DNA of 64,000 bases, taken from assembly GCF_030296695.1 (NCBI RefSeq), contig NZ_AP027737.1, forward strand, positions 2,728,001-2,792,000, given 5' to 3'. Of this stretch, positions 37,859 through 47,313 are shown piece after piece. The notes below the pieces were generated by a model that saw only the letters and a list, made by a program, of their open reading frames with translations, had not been told where the DNA came from and made no database searches. Every line of letters starts with the position of its first letter. Positions within the stretch are counted from its first letter, which is position 1. The translations under genes were made by a program, and so were the position numbers. The DNA comes from Agromyces mangrovi. GTDB taxonomy: Bacteria > Actinomycetota > Actinomycetes > Actinomycetales > Microbacteriaceae.

Positions 37859-38455
37859 ATGACGCGAGCGCTACTCATCATCGACGTGCAGAACGACTTC
37901 ACCGAGGGCGGTGCGCTCGGGGTCGACGGCGGTGCCGCCGTGGCATCCGGCATCACCCGGTTCCTCGCCGAGCACGGCGACGACTACGACCTGGTCGTCG
38001 CGTCGCGCGACTGGCACGACGGCGACAACGACAACGGCGGGCACTTCGCGGGCGACGCCGAGCCCGACTTCGTCGACACCTGGCCCGTGCACTGCGTCTC
38101 GGGCACGACGGGCGCCGAGTACCACCCCGACCTCGACGTCTCGCGCGTCGACGTGCACATCCGCAAGGGGCAGGGCGCGCCCGCGTACTCGATCTTCGAG
38201 GGCACGGATGACGACGGCACGCCCTTCCCCGAGTTGCTCACCCGCCACGGGGTGACCGAGGTCGACGTCGTCGGCATCGCCACCGACTACTGCGTGCGCG
38301 CGAGCACGCTCGACGCGCTCGAGCACGGGCAGCACGCGCGCGTGCTCACGGGCCTCGTCGCGGGCGTGGCCGCCGAGTCGAGCGAGGCCGCGATCGCCGA
38401 GATGGGGCATGCGGGTGCCGAGATCGCCGGCAGCGAGGCATCCGGCACCGCCTGA
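37859..38455 (+). CDS. pncA: Nicotinamidase / isochorismatase family
   Basis: It hydrolyses nicotinamide to nicotinate for NAD salvage. The protein has 198 residues. The catalytic triad is visible as Asp in LLIIDVQNDFTEGG, Lys in HIRKGQGA and Cys in GIATDYCVRAS. The metal-binding Asp/His pattern is in SRDWHDGDNDNGGHF. AGGAGG at 37846-37851 sets the start. Other isochorismatase hydrolases share the fold, but the metal-site residues favour nicotinamidase. Confidence 0.9.
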   Translation: MTRALLIIDVQNDFTEGGALGVDGGAAVASGITRFLAEHGDDYDLVVASRDWHDGDNDNGGHFAGDAEPDFVDTWPVHCVSGTTGAEYHPDLDVSRVDVHIRKGQGAPAYSIFEGTDDDGTPFPELLTRHGVTEVDVVGIATDYCVRASTLDALEHGQHARVLTGLVAGVAAESSEAAIAEMGHAGAEIAGSEASGTA

Positions 38456-38497
38456 CCGCGGTTCGGCGAGCCCCGCGCGACCCGCCAGAATGGACGC

Positions 38498-38800
38498 ATG
38501 ACTCGCACCGTCCAGCTCCGCCGCTACACCCTCGTCGAGGGCGAGTACGACGCCTTCGTCGCCTGGTGGCACGGCAGCATGCCGAAGGTCCGCCCCGCCG
38601 CCGGGTTCCGCATCGAGTTCGCCTACGGGCTGCCCGAGCGCAACGAGTTCGTGTGGGCGGTCAGCGCCGAGGGCGACCGCGACGCGTTCCTCGTGCTCGA
38701 GCAGGCCTACATGGCCTCGGATGCGCGCGCCGAGGTGTTCGCGGGTGTCCCGCAGCGCGTCGCGGTCTACGACATCGAGTTCGTCGACGTCGAGGCCTGA
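38498..38800 (+). CDS. NIPSNAP-like / ferredoxin-like small protein
   Basis: A protein of 100 residues starting MTRTVQLRRYTLVEGEYDAF, with WVSAEG-like core FVWAVSAEGDRDAFLVLEQA and the end VYDIEFVDVEA. The pattern resembles NIPSNAP or other dimeric alpha/beta-barrel proteins. CAGAAT 6 nt before the ATG suggests a leaderless mRNA. The function is unknown. Confidence 0.75.
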   Translation: MTRTVQLRRYTLVEGEYDAFVAWWHGSMPKVRPAAGFRIEFAYGLPERNEFVWAVSAEGDRDAFLVLEQAYMASDARAEVFAGVPQRVAVYDIEFVDVEA

Positions 38801-38865
38801 GCCCGGCCGTCGCGCGTACCCGCGGGGCTACGCTGGTCGCGTCACGCAGACGGGGAGGTCGCGAC

Positions 38866-40320
38866 ATGGATGAGCGGGCACTGCTGGAGGGCACGCCGGA
38901 TCGGCTGTTCATCGCGGGGGAGTGGGTGGCCGCAGAGGGCGGGCGCGCGCTCGACGTGCACGATCCGTCGACGGGCCGGGTGATCCGGTCGATCGCGGAT
39001 GCCTCGCCGGCCGACGCCGTGCGCGCGCTCGACGCCGCGGTCGCCGCCCAGGACGCGTGGGCCGCGACAGCGCCCCGGCAGCGCGGCGAGCTGCTGCGCC
39101 GGGCGTGGGAGCTCGTCACCGAGCGCGCCGACGACCTCGCGCTGCTCATGACGCTCGAGATGGGCAAGACGCTGGCCGAGTCGCGAGGCGAGGTGACCTA
39201 CGGCGGCGAGTTCCTGCGCTGGTTCTCGGAGGAGGCGGTGCGCATCCATGGCCGGTACGGGCTGAACCCCGAGGGCACGGGGCGCATGATCGTGTCGCAG
39301 CGGCCCGTCGGCCCGTCGTACTTCATCACCCCGTGGAACTTCCCGCTCGCGATGGCGACCCGCAAGATCGCCCCCGCGCTGGCGGCCGGCTGCACCGTGG
39401 TCGTGAAGCCCGCGCAGCTCACGCCGCTCACGACGCTCGCGTTCACCGCCATCCTCGAGGAGGCGGGCCTGCCCGCGGGCGTCGTGAACGTCATCACGTC
39501 GTCGAGCTCGTCGGCGGTGACCGAGCCGATCCTCGCCGACCGTCGGCTGCGGAAGCTCTCGTTCACCGGCTCGACCGAGGTCGGTCGGAAGCTCATCGCG
39601 CAGGCCGCCGACGGCGTGCTGCGGGTCTCGATGGAACTCGGCGGCAACGCGCCGTTCGTCGTGTTCGAGGATGCCGACCTCGACACGGCCGTCGACGGCG
39701 CGATGCTCGCGAAGTTCCGCAACATCGGCCAGGCCTGCACGGCCGCCAACCGGTTCATCGTGCACGAGTCGGTCGCCGACGAGTTCGCCCGGCGCGTGAC
39801 CGAGCGGGTCTCGGCCATGCGGGTCGGCCGCGGCACCGACGAGGGCGTGCAGATCGGCCCGCTGATCGACGAGGACGCGGTCGGCAAGGCCGAGGCGCTC
39901 GTGCAGGACGCGGTCGGGCGAGGGGCATCCGTCACCACCGGCGGCAGCCGCATCGCCGGGGAGGGCACCTACTTCGAGCCCACGGTCGTGACCGGCGTCG
40001 TCGCGGGCAGCGAGATCCTCCGCAACGAGATCTTCGGGCCGGTGCTGTCGATCACGACGTTCGCCGATGAGGACGAGGCCGTGCGGCTCGCGAACGACAC
40101 CGAGTTCGGGCTGGTCTCGTACGTCTACACGACCGACCTGGCGCGCGGGCACCGCATGATCGACCGGCTCGACACCGGCATGATGGGCCTCAACGCGGGC
40201 GTCATCTCGAACGCCGCCGCGCCGTTCGGTGGGGTGAAGGCCTCCGGCATCGGCCGCGAGGGCGGGTTCGAGGGCATCCACGAGTACCTGTCGACCAAGT
40301 ACACGATGCTCCCCGCCTGA
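38866..40320 (+). CDS. NAD(P)-dependent succinate-semialdehyde dehydrogenase-like protein
   Basis: An aldehyde dehydrogenase of 484 residues. Catalytic Cys lies in GQACTAANRF and Glu in SMELGGNAP. ITPWNFPLAMATRKIAPALA, the SFTGSTEVG segment and the C-terminal PFGGVKASGIGREGG are typical of GabD-type enzymes, which oxidise succinate semialdehyde to succinate. With gabT at 47314-48642 it would complete the GABA shunt. GGGGAGG precedes the ATG. Other semialdehydes are possible substrates. Confidence 0.92.
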   Translation: MDERALLEGTPDRLFIAGEWVAAEGGRALDVHDPSTGRVIRSIADASPADAVRALDAAVAAQDAWAATAPRQRGELLRRAWELVTERADDLALLMTLEMGKTLAESRGEVTYGGEFLRWFSEEAVRIHGRYGLNPEGTGRMIVSQRPVGPSYFITPWNFPLAMATRKIAPALAAGCTVVVKPAQLTPLTTLAFTAILEEAGLPAGVVNVITSSSSSAVTEPILADRRLRKLSFTGSTEVGRKLIAQAADGVLRVSMELGGNAPFVVFEDADLDTAVDGAMLAKFRNIGQACTAANRFIVHESVADEFARRVTERVSAMRVGRGTDEGVQIGPLIDEDAVGKAEALVQDAVGRGASVTTGGSRIAGEGTYFEPTVVTGVVAGSEILRNEIFGPVLSITTFADEDEAVRLANDTEFGLVSYVYTTDLARGHRMIDRLDTGMMGLNAGVISNAAAPFGGVKASGIGREGGFEGIHEYLSTKYTMLPA

Positions 40321-40353
40321 GCCGCGCCGCGGCGGCGCGCGTAGGGTGGGAGC

Positions 40354-41529
40354 ATGGGCACCGAGGCCGTGATCGTCGACGTGATCCGCACCGCCAGCGG
40401 GCGGGGCAAGCCGGGCGGGCAGCTCTCCGGGGTGCATCCGGTCGACCTGCTCGCGGGCGTGCTCGACCACCTCGTCGCCCGCAACGACCTCGACCCGGCG
40501 CTCGTCGACGACGTGATCGGCGGCTGCGTCAGCCAGGTCGGCGAGCAGTCGTACAACGTCACCCGCAACGCGCTGCTCGCGGCGGGATTCCCCGAGCACG
40601 TGCCCGGCACCACGGTCGACCGCCAGTGCGGGTCCAGCCAGCAGGCCGCGACCTTCGCCGCGCAGGCGGTCATCGCCGGGGCCGCCGACATCGTGATCGC
40701 CTGCGGCGTCGAGTCGATGAGCCGCGTGCCGCTCGGCTCGTCGACCACCGGGCAGGACCCGTTCGGCACCCGCATGCACGCCCGCTACCCCGAGGGGCTC
40801 GTCGGCCAGGGCGTGTCGGCCGACCTCATCGCCCAGCGGTGGGGGTTCGGCCGCGACGAGCTCGACGCGTTCGCGGCCGAGAGCCATCGAAGGGCGGCGG
40901 ATGCCGCGGGGCGCGGCGACTTCGACCACGAGATCGTGCCCGTGCGAGGCGTCGACGCGCTCGTCGACGAGACCGTGCGCCCCGGCACGACGACCGAGGG
41001 GCTCGCCGGCCTCGCGCCCGCGTTCCGCACCGACCGGCTCGCCGAGCGCTTCCCCGACCTCGATTGGCGCATCACGGCCGGCAACTCGTCGCCGCTCACC
41101 GACGGTGCATCCGCCGCCCTCATCATGAGCGCCGAGCGCGCCGCCGCGCTGGGCCTGACGCCCCGGGCCCGCTTCCGCGCCTTCAGCGTGACCGGCAGCG
41201 ACCCGTTGCTGATGCTCACGGGCGTGATCCCCGCGACCGCGCGCGTACTCGAGCGCGCCGGTCTCACCCACGACGACATCGACGTCTACGAGGTGAACGA
41301 GGCGTTCGCGTCGGTGCCGCTCGCGTGGCTCGCCGACACCGGCGCCGACCCGGCGAAGCTCAACCCGAACGGCGGGGCCATCGCACTGGGCCACGCGCTC
41401 GGCTCGTCGGGCACGCGGCTGCTCGCCACGCTGGTGTGCGAGCTCGAGCGGCGCGACGCGCGCCTCGGCCTGCAGACCATGTGCGAGGGCGGCGGCATGG
41501 CGAACGCGTACATCGTCGAACGCGCCTGA
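40354..41529 (+). CDS. Acetyl-CoA acetyltransferase (thiolase)
   Basis: A protein of 391 residues. Acyl-accepting Cys is in [11 protein letters not shown], the His in [17 protein letters not shown], and the second Cys in [22 protein letters not shown] and the length are standard for degradative or biosynthetic thiolases. The ATG follows TAGGGT by 6 nt (leaderless). With the SDR downstream it forms a small acyl-CoA module, probably the last two steps of a short or branched-chain acid pathway (inference). Confidence 0.94.
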   Translation: MGTEAVIVDVIRTASGRGKPGGQLSGVHPVDLLAGVLDHLVARNDLDPALVDDVIGGCVSQVGEQSYNVTRNALLAAGFPEHVPGTTVDRQCGSSQQAATFAAQAVIAGAADIVIACGVESMSRVPLGSSTTGQDPFGTRMHARYPEGLVGQGVSADLIAQRWGFGRDELDAFAAESHRRAADAAGRGDFDHEIVPVRGVDALVDETVRPGTTTEGLAGLAPAFRTDRLAERFPDLDWRITAGNSSPLTDGASAALIMSAERAAALGLTPRARFRAFSVTGSDPLLMLTGVIPATARVLERAGLTHDDIDVYEVNEAFASVPLAWLADTGADPAKLNPNGGAIALGHALGSSGTRLLATLVCELERRDARLGLQTMCEGGGMANAYIVERA

Positions 41530-41632
41530 ACGGTACGATCGGCACCGACGTAGTACTGCCACGGCGCCGGAGCCATGGCACGACGCCGACGCGACCGGGT
41601 CGGCGCACCCACGAACCACGAGAGGACAGCGC

Positions 41633-42424
41633 ATGGAGCTGAGCGGAGCATCCGCCATCGTCACGGGAGGTGCGTCCGGCCTGGGGCGCGCCACGGCCGA
41701 GGCGCTCATCGACGCCGGGGCATCCGTCGTCATCGTCGACCTGCCCGGCGGCCGCGGCGAGGAGGCCGCCGTCGAGCTGGGGGAGCGCGCGACGTTCGCG
41801 CCCGCCGACGTCGCCGACGAGGCGCAGGTCGCTGCCGCGGTCGATGCCGCCGTCGCGCTCGGCCCGCTGCGGGTCGCGGTCAACTGCGCGGGCATCGCGA
41901 CCGCCGGCCGCACGGTCGGCCGCGACGGGCCCCTCGCGCTCGCCGACTTCGAGCGCACGATCCGGGTGAACCTCATCGGCACGTTCAACGTCACGCGCCT
42001 CGCCGCCGCGGCGATGGCCGCCACCGACCCTGTGACCGCGCAGTCGCTGCCCGGCGTGCCCGAGACCGCCGAGCGCGGCGTGATCGTGAGCACCGCCTCG
42101 GTCGCCGCGTTCGACGGCCAGATCGGCCAGGCCGCCTACTCGGCCTCGAAGGGCGGCGTCGCGGCCATGACCCTGCCGCTCGCGCGCGACCTGTCGAAGC
42201 TGCTCATCCGCGTGGTCACGATCGCCCCGGGCATCATGCGGACGCCCATGATGGCGGGCATGCCCGACGACGTGCAGGCCTCGCTCGCCGCGCAGATCCC
42301 GCACCCGTCGCGCCTCGGCACGCCCGCCGAGTACGCGGCCCTCGCGATGCACGTGGTCGCCAACCCGCTGCTCAACGGCGAGGTGATCCGGCTCGACGGC
42401 GCCATCCGCATGCAGCCGAAGTAG
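41633..42424 (+). CDS. SDR oxidoreductase, 3-hydroxyacyl-CoA dehydrogenase type 2-like
   Basis: A short-chain dehydrogenase of 263 residues with [22 protein letters not shown] and the catalytic YSASKGG. The insert ITDPV-like stretch ([19 protein letters not shown]) and the end [16 protein letters not shown] match HSD10-type 3-hydroxyacyl-CoA dehydrogenases. These oxidise 2-methyl-3-hydroxybutyryl-CoA and related esters, the substrate step before the thiolase encoded just upstream. Confidence 0.92.
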   Translation: MELSGASAIVTGGASGLGRATAEALIDAGASVVIVDLPGGRGEEAAVELGERATFAPADVADEAQVAAAVDAAVALGPLRVAVNCAGIATAGRTVGRDGPLALADFERTIRVNLIGTFNVTRLAAAAMAATDPVTAQSLPGVPETAERGVIVSTASVAAFDGQIGQAAYSASKGGVAAMTLPLARDLSKLLIRVVTIAPGIMRTPMMAGMPDDVQASLAAQIPHPSRLGTPAEYAALAMHVVANPLLNGEVIRLDGAIRMQPK

Positions 42425-42425
42425 G

Positions 42426-42470
42426 CGAGCGGATGCCTCGTGGCGGCGCGCGCCCCGAGGCATCCGCTCG
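42426..42470. terminator. Bidirectional terminator with GGATGCC arms
   Basis: CGAGCGGATGCCTCG and CGAGGCATCCGCTCG are perfect 15-bp complements around a 15-nt GC-rich loop. It fills the gap between convergent genes. Confidence 0.8.
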
Positions 42471-42485
42471 GCTCTCGGCCCGTGG

Positions 42486-43445
42486 TCAGGCGATCGCCCG
42501 CTCGCGGCCGGCGCGGTACGCCTTGATGGCCCCGTCGACCACGTCCCACATGGTGACGCCCACGATCGCCACCACGATGACGGTCATCGTGACCCCGCCC
42601 GCGTCGCCCCACGGCCAGCCGATCGCGGCGAGGAACTCGGGGTTGAACAGGCGCTCGGAGAGCAGCAGCCAGAGCGCCGGAACCGTGAATGCGATGTTCA
42701 GCAGCAGGTTCGCGAACGCGAGCCACCAGTTCCAGCCCCACGCGTAGATCGCGCCGGCGAATGCCATCTCGAGCACGAGGAGCCCGAGGAACCACGGGAT
42801 CCAGAAGCTCCACAGGTCGGGGTCGAGCACCGGGAACGACTCGCCGTCGATCGTCACGCCGAGCTGCCCCCAGACGATGAACCCGGCGAAGATCGCGAGG
42901 AACACGACCGAGGCGATCAGGTCGGGCAGGCGCTTCGCGCGGTGCTCGTCGCGCACCTGGGGGAGGTTCGCGAGGCTCCACTCCTGGCCGGGCGTGTGGT
43001 CGGGGGAGCGTTCGAGGATGGCGAAGACGAGGGTCGTCCAGAACGCGAGGTGCGCCGCGGTGCTCAGCAGCACCCCGAACGTCGCGCCGAAGACCTCGCC
43101 GACCGACGCACCCGCGAGCAGCTGCGCGAGCACGCTCGCCGCGGCGACGATGGGCAGCACGACCGCCATCAGTACCTTCACGAGCCGCAGCCAGGTCAGG
43201 TAGTAGCGCGGGCCGATGAGCTGCAGCGGCCGGTCGAGGTAGTCGGCCGCGAGCACGCTCGGGTCGCCGAGCTCGAGCAGGGTGCGGCGTTCGGCGTCGG
43301 CGGCGTCGACGCCCTCCTCGACGAACGCGTCGCGTTGGTCGGCGATGCGCTCGCGCAGCTCCCGGTCGAGGTCGGTGCGCTGGCGCTGGGGCACGTTGCG
43401 CACGGTCGCCCAGACGTAGCGGTCGGTCAGGGTCGTGGTGGTCAT
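42486..43445 (-). CDS. PadR-associated membrane protein (HAAS-type N-terminus)
   Basis: A protein of 319 residues. The N-terminal ~90 residues (VPQRQRTDLDRELRERIADQ then ERRTLLELGDPSVLAADYLD) are the helical HAAS/DUF1700-type domain found next to PadR regulators. About six hydrophobic segments follow. It is expressed with the PadR gene, overlapping it by ATGA. These pairs are thought to sense or transmit envelope signals, but the ligand is unknown. Confidence 0.82.
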   Translation of the reverse strand: MTTTTLTDRYVWATVRNVPQRQRTDLDRELRERIADQRDAFVEEGVDAADAERRTLLELGDPSVLAADYLDRPLQLIGPRYYLTWLRLVKVLMAVVLPIVAAASVLAQLLAGASVGEVFGATFGVLLSTAAHLAFWTTLVFAILERSPDHTPGQEWSLANLPQVRDEHRAKRLPDLIASVVFLAIFAGFIVWGQLGVTIDGESFPVLDPDLWSFWIPWFLGLLVLEMAFAGAIYAWGWNWWLAFANLLLNIAFTVPALWLLLSERLFNPEFLAAIGWPWGDAGGVTMTVIVVAIVGVTMWDVVDGAIKAYRAGRERAIA

Positions 43446-43783
43446 GATGCGTCTCCCTCGGTCAGGCGCGCGAGCGCCTCGTCGATGCGGTGCCAGTCGC
43501 CCGCGAGCACCTCGGCGAGCCGCTCGCCGGCGGGGCTCGTGCGGTAGAACTTGCGCGGGCGGGTCTCGTCGGTGTTCCACTCGCTCGTGAGCAGCCCCTG
43601 CTTCTCGAGCCGGCGCAGCAGCGGGTAGAGCGTGTTCGCGTCGACCGCGAGGTCGAGCCCCGCGAGCGATTCGAGCAGGGCGTAGCCGTAGTCGGGCGTG
43701 CGCAGGCGCAGCAGGCACGCGAGCACGGTCGTGCCACGGCGCAGCTCCTGGAGGTGCGTGGCGGTGGCGTCATCCGTTGTCAT
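43442..43783 (-). CDS. PadR family transcriptional regulator
   Basis: A protein of 113 residues with a winged helix: LRRGTTVLACLLRLRTPDYG, then AVDANTLYPLLRRLEKQGLL, and the wing SEWNTDETRPRKFYRTSPAG. The ATG at 43783 (MTTDDATATHL) is supported by TATGGT 7 nt upstream on the minus strand; in-frame ATG/GTG upstream would place the promoter inside the coding region. It autoregulates through the palindrome at 43783-43806 (inference). Confidence 0.92.
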   Translation of the reverse strand: MTTDDATATHLQELRRGTTVLACLLRLRTPDYGYALLESLAGLDLAVDANTLYPLLRRLEKQGLLTSEWNTDETRPRKFYRTSPAGERLAEVLAGDWHRIDEALARLTEGDAS

Positions 43784-43806
43784 GTCACACACCATACTGT
43801 GTGACA
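43783..43806 (-). promoter_or_regulatory. PadR operator overlapping promoter and start
   Basis: TGTCACAC-N8-GTGTGACA is a perfect 8-bp dyad that covers the -10 (minus-strand TATGGT) and reaches the ATG. Wide TGT...ACA dyads are typical PadR operators. Confidence 0.78.
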
Positions 43807-43841
43807 CACACTATTGCAACAGCGCCCGAGCGGATGCTCCG

Positions 43842-45281
43842 CTACTGACCCGCGTGCGCCTCCAGGAAGGCGTACACCTCGGCGTCGTCGACGCCCGGGA
43901 ACCGGCCCGACGGCAGCGGGGAGAGCACGTGCGCGTGCAGGCGGGCGCTCGGCCACGCCTTGCCGTCCCAGCGGTCGGAGAGCTCGGCCGGCGCGCGGCG
44001 GCAGCACGTGACGTCGGGGCACCGCGACTCGACGCGCACCGTCGTCTCGCGGCCACGGAACCACTTCGCGTCCTGGAACGGCACGCCGATCGTGATCGAG
44101 AACTCCGCGGCATCCGTTCGCCCCGTCTGCGTCGCGCACCAGTACGTGCCCGCCGGGGTGTCGGTGTACTGGTAGTTCTCGGTCGTGCGGTTGGTGCGAT
44201 CGAACGCACTCCGCGCGCTCCACTGCTTGCACACCCACTGGCCCTCGATCGAGCCGGTCACGTCGGCCGGCAGCGGGATGCCGTCGTTCTCGTACCCCTT
44301 CTGCAGCGCGCCGTCGCCGTTCACCCGCAGGAAGTGCAGCGTCATGTCGAGGTGCGAGGTGCCGAGGTTCGTCAGGCGCAGCGCCGCCGCCTCGTGGGTC
44401 ACGCCGAACGCGTCGCGGAAGTCCTCCACCGCGAGGCGCTTCTCGCGCTTGGCCTCGGTGAGGAACTTCACGGATGCCTCGCGGGGCATGAGGCAGCACG
44501 CCGCGAAGTAGTTGATCTCGAGGCGCTGCCAGAGGAACTCGGCGTAGCTGCCCGGGCGCTCGTGCCCGAGCAGGCGGTGGGCCATCGCCTGCAGCGCCAT
44601 CGAGCGCAGGCCGTGACCGCCGGGAATCGAGGCGGGCGGCAGGTAGATGCGGCCGTTGGCCAGGTCGGTGATCGACCTCGTGGCATCCGGCAGGTCGTCG
44701 ACGTAGATGAGCCGGAACCCGAGCTGCTCGGCCATCACGCTCACCTCGCGGTGGGTGAGCGCCCCCTGGCGGTGGCCGGAGGCGGCGACGCGCTGCTCGG
44801 CGAGCTCCTCGATGTCTGGTAGGTAGTTGTCGCGCTCGCGCATGCGGGTGCGCAGCTCGGTGTTCGCCCGCCGTGCCTCCTCGGGCGTCGCGATCGCCTC
44901 GCTCGCGCGCCGCTGCAGCTCGCGGTGCAGGCCGACGATCGACTCGAGCGCCTCGTCGCTGATGCCCTTGCCGGGGCGCACCGAGGGCAGGCCGAGCATG
45001 GCGTAGAGCGGGCTGGCCTGCGCACGGGCGAGTTCGATCTCGAGCGCGGCCCTGGGGTTCGGCGGCTCCGGCGAGAGCAGCTCGGCGAGCTCGACGCCGA
45101 GCGCCGCCGAGAGGGCGTGCAGCACCGAGAGCTTGGGCTCGCGCTTGCCGTTCTCGATGAGGGAGAGCTGGCTGCCCGCGATGCCGACCTGCTCGCCGAG
45201 CTGGTCGAGGGTGAGCCCGCGTTCGCCGCGGAAGTGGCGGATGCGCTGCCCGAGGGTGGTGAGGTCGGTTCCTGCCTGCAT
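43842..45281 (-). CDS. RamB/ScfR-type XRE regulator
   Basis: A protein of 479 residues. The N-terminal HTH_3 is [20 protein letters not shown] then [18 protein letters not shown]. The middle region is IrrE/ImmA-like ([28 protein letters not shown]). The Cys-bearing C-terminal region ([17 protein letters not shown]) is that of short-chain fatty-acyl regulators. RamB controls acetate, glyoxylate and PEP-carboxykinase genes in corynebacteria and mycobacteria. Here it is divergent from pckG with an inverted repeat between them. The ATG lies 6 nt after TATGGT (minus strand), so the mRNA is leaderless. Confidence 0.92.
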   Translation of the reverse strand: MQAGTDLTTLGQRIRHFRGERGLTLDQLGEQVGIAGSQLSLIENGKREPKLSVLHALSAALGVELAELLSPEPPNPRAALEIELARAQASPLYAMLGLPSVRPGKGISDEALESIVGLHRELQRRASEAIATPEEARRANTELRTRMRERDNYLPDIEELAEQRVAASGHRQGALTHREVSVMAEQLGFRLIYVDDLPDATRSITDLANGRIYLPPASIPGGHGLRSMALQAMAHRLLGHERPGSYAEFLWQRLEINYFAACCLMPREASVKFLTEAKREKRLAVEDFRDAFGVTHEAAALRLTNLGTSHLDMTLHFLRVNGDGALQKGYENDGIPLPADVTGSIEGQWVCKQWSARSAFDRTNRTTENYQYTDTPAGTYWCATQTGRTDAAEFSITIGVPFQDAKWFRGRETTVRVESRCPDVTCCRRAPAELSDRWDGKAWPSARLHAHVLSPLPSGRFPGVDDAEVYAFLEAHAGQ

Positions 45282-45295
45282 GCGTTAACCATACG

Positions 45296-45315
45296 GAAAG
45301 AAGTGCGATTCTTTC
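45296..45315. promoter_or_regulatory. Inverted repeat between the RamB-like gene and pckG
   Basis: GAAAGAA-GTGCGA-TTCTTTC is a perfect 7-bp dyad in the 116-bp divergent gap, 3 bp upstream of the -10 of the regulator gene. It is a likely operator for autoregulation and perhaps pckG. It does not match the corynebacterial RamB motif that I know. Confidence 0.65.
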
Positions 45316-45397
45316 ATGCCGGTTCGCGGCTCGTCGCGCGTGTTCTTCGCGCATTCTGGACTCACGCCACCACCCGCCAGACCATCGGAGGCTCGCG

Positions 45398-47248
45398 ATG
45401 ACCATGGAACTCTCCCTCGAGAACGCGGCGGCAGGCCGCGCGCACCGCACCGGCACCACCGATCGCGCGCTGCGCGAGTGGGTCGCGGAGATCGCCGGCC
45501 TCACCCAGCCCGACGAGGTCGTCTGGTGCGACGGGTCGCTGCAGGAGGCCGACCGGCTCACCAAGCAGCTCGTGAACGAGGGGAAGCTCATCCGCCTGAA
45601 CCCGGAGTGGCGTCCCAACAGTTACCTCGCGCGCACCGACCCCGGCGACGTCGCCCGGGTCGAGGACCGCACGTTCATCTGCTCCGAGCTCGAGGAGGAC
45701 GCGGGGCCCACGAACAACTGGCGCGAGCCGGCCGGGATGCGCGCCGAACTGGCCGGCGTGTTCGCGGGGTCGATGCGCGGCCGCACCATGTACGTCGTGC
45801 CGTTTTCGATGGGCCCGCTCGGCGGGCCGATCTCGCAGCTCGGCGTCGAGATCACCGACTCGCCCTACGTCGTGCTGTCGATGGGCGTGATGACCCGCAT
45901 GGGCGAGCGCGTCTTCGAGATGATCGAGCAGGGCACCCCGTGGGTGCGCACGGTGCACTCGGTCGGCTACCCGCTGGTCGACTCCAAGGGCTTCCGCCGT
46001 GCCGACGCCGACTGGCCGAGCAACCCCGAGAAGTACATCGTGCAGTTCCCCGACACCCGCGAGATCTGGTCGTTCGGGTCGGGCTACGGCGGCAACGCGC
46101 TGCTGGCGAAGAAGTGCTTCGCGCTGCGCATCGCGAGCGTCATGGCGCGCGACGACGACTGGCTCGCCGAGCACATGCTGCTCATCAAGATCACCTCGCC
46201 CGAGGGCAGCGTGTACCACGTGGCCGCCGCGTTCCCGTCCGCGTGCGGAAAGACGAACCTCGCGATGCTCCGCCCGACCATCCCCGGCTGGACGGTCGAG
46301 ACGGTCGGCGACGACATCGCCTGGATGCGCCCCGGCCCCGACGGCCGGCTCTACGCCATCAACCCCGAGGCGGGCTTCTTCGGCGTCGCCCCGGGCACCG
46401 GCGAGACCACGAACCCCACCGCGGTGCAGACGCTCTGGGGCAACACGATCTTCACCAACGTCGCGCTCCGCGACGACGGCGACGTCTGGTGGGAGGGCCT
46501 GACCGACGAGGCACCCGACCACCTCATCGACTGGCAGGGCAACGACTGGACGCCCGACTCGGGCCGCCCGGCGGCGCACCCGAACTCGCGTTTCACGGTG
46601 GGCGCGGCGCAGTGCCCGTCGATCGCCGACGACTGGGAGGCGCACGAGGGCGTGCCCGTCGACGCGATCCTCTTCGGCGGACGCCGCGCGACGAACGTGC
46701 CGCTCGTGGCCGAGGCCCGGTCGTGGAAGCACGGCGTGTTCATGGGCTCGACCATCTCCTCGGAGAAGACGGCGGCGGCCGAGGGCACCGTCGGCGAGCT
46801 GCGTCGCGACCCGTTCGCCATGCTGCCGTTCTGCGGCTACAACATGGCCGACTACTGGGGCCACTGGGTGAAGATGGGCCGCATCCTCGGCGACCGGGCG
46901 CCGAGGATCTTCCAGGTCAACTGGTTCCGCAAGGACGCCGACGGCTCGTTCCTCTGGCCCGGATTCGGCGAGAACGCCCGCGTGCTCGAGTGGATCGTCG
47001 GCCGCATCGAGGGCGACGCCGAGGCGGAGGACACCCCGATCGGCCGCATCCCCGCCGAGGGCGCCCTGAACGTGGACGGGCTCGACCTCGACGAGGGCGT
47101 GCTCGACCACCTGTTCGAGGTCGACCGCGACTCGTGGCTCGCCGAGTGCAACCTCACCGAGGAGTACTACGCGAAGTTCGGCGACCGCGTGCCCGCGGCC
47201 CTGAACGCCGAGCTGGCGAGCCTCCGCTACCACCTCAAGCAGTCGTAG
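45398..47248 (+). CDS. pckG: Phosphoenolpyruvate carboxykinase (GTP)
   Basis: It makes PEP from oxaloacetate and GTP in gluconeogenesis. The protein has 616 residues, full length. FPSACGKTN is the P-loop with the mobile-loop Cys. [35 protein letters not shown] and [14 protein letters not shown] are family signatures. CGGAGG precedes the ATG. Divergence from a RamB-like regulator suggests control by acetate or fatty-acid supply. Confidence 0.97.
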   Translation: MTMELSLENAAAGRAHRTGTTDRALREWVAEIAGLTQPDEVVWCDGSLQEADRLTKQLVNEGKLIRLNPEWRPNSYLARTDPGDVARVEDRTFICSELEEDAGPTNNWREPAGMRAELAGVFAGSMRGRTMYVVPFSMGPLGGPISQLGVEITDSPYVVLSMGVMTRMGERVFEMIEQGTPWVRTVHSVGYPLVDSKGFRRADADWPSNPEKYIVQFPDTREIWSFGSGYGGNALLAKKCFALRIASVMARDDDWLAEHMLLIKITSPEGSVYHVAAAFPSACGKTNLAMLRPTIPGWTVETVGDDIAWMRPGPDGRLYAINPEAGFFGVAPGTGETTNPTAVQTLWGNTIFTNVALRDDGDVWWEGLTDEAPDHLIDWQGNDWTPDSGRPAAHPNSRFTVGAAQCPSIADDWEAHEGVPVDAILFGGRRATNVPLVAEARSWKHGVFMGSTISSEKTAAAEGTVGELRRDPFAMLPFCGYNMADYWGHWVKMGRILGDRAPRIFQVNWFRKDADGSFLWPGFGENARVLEWIVGRIEGDAEAEDTPIGRIPAEGALNVDGLDLDEGVLDHLFEVDRDSWLAECNLTEEYYAKFGDRVPAALNAELASLRYHLKQS

Positions 47249-47265
47249 TCCCGCATCACGCGATC

Positions 47266-47295
47266 GAGCCCGTGCCCCGTCGAGGGCACGGGCTC
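47266..47295. terminator. Terminator between pckG and gabT
   Basis: GAGCCCGTGCCC pairs perfectly with GGGCACGGGCTC around CGTCGA between convergent genes. No T-tract is evident on either strand. Confidence 0.82.
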
Positions 47296-47313
47296 GTCGC
47301 CTGTCCGGTCGCC

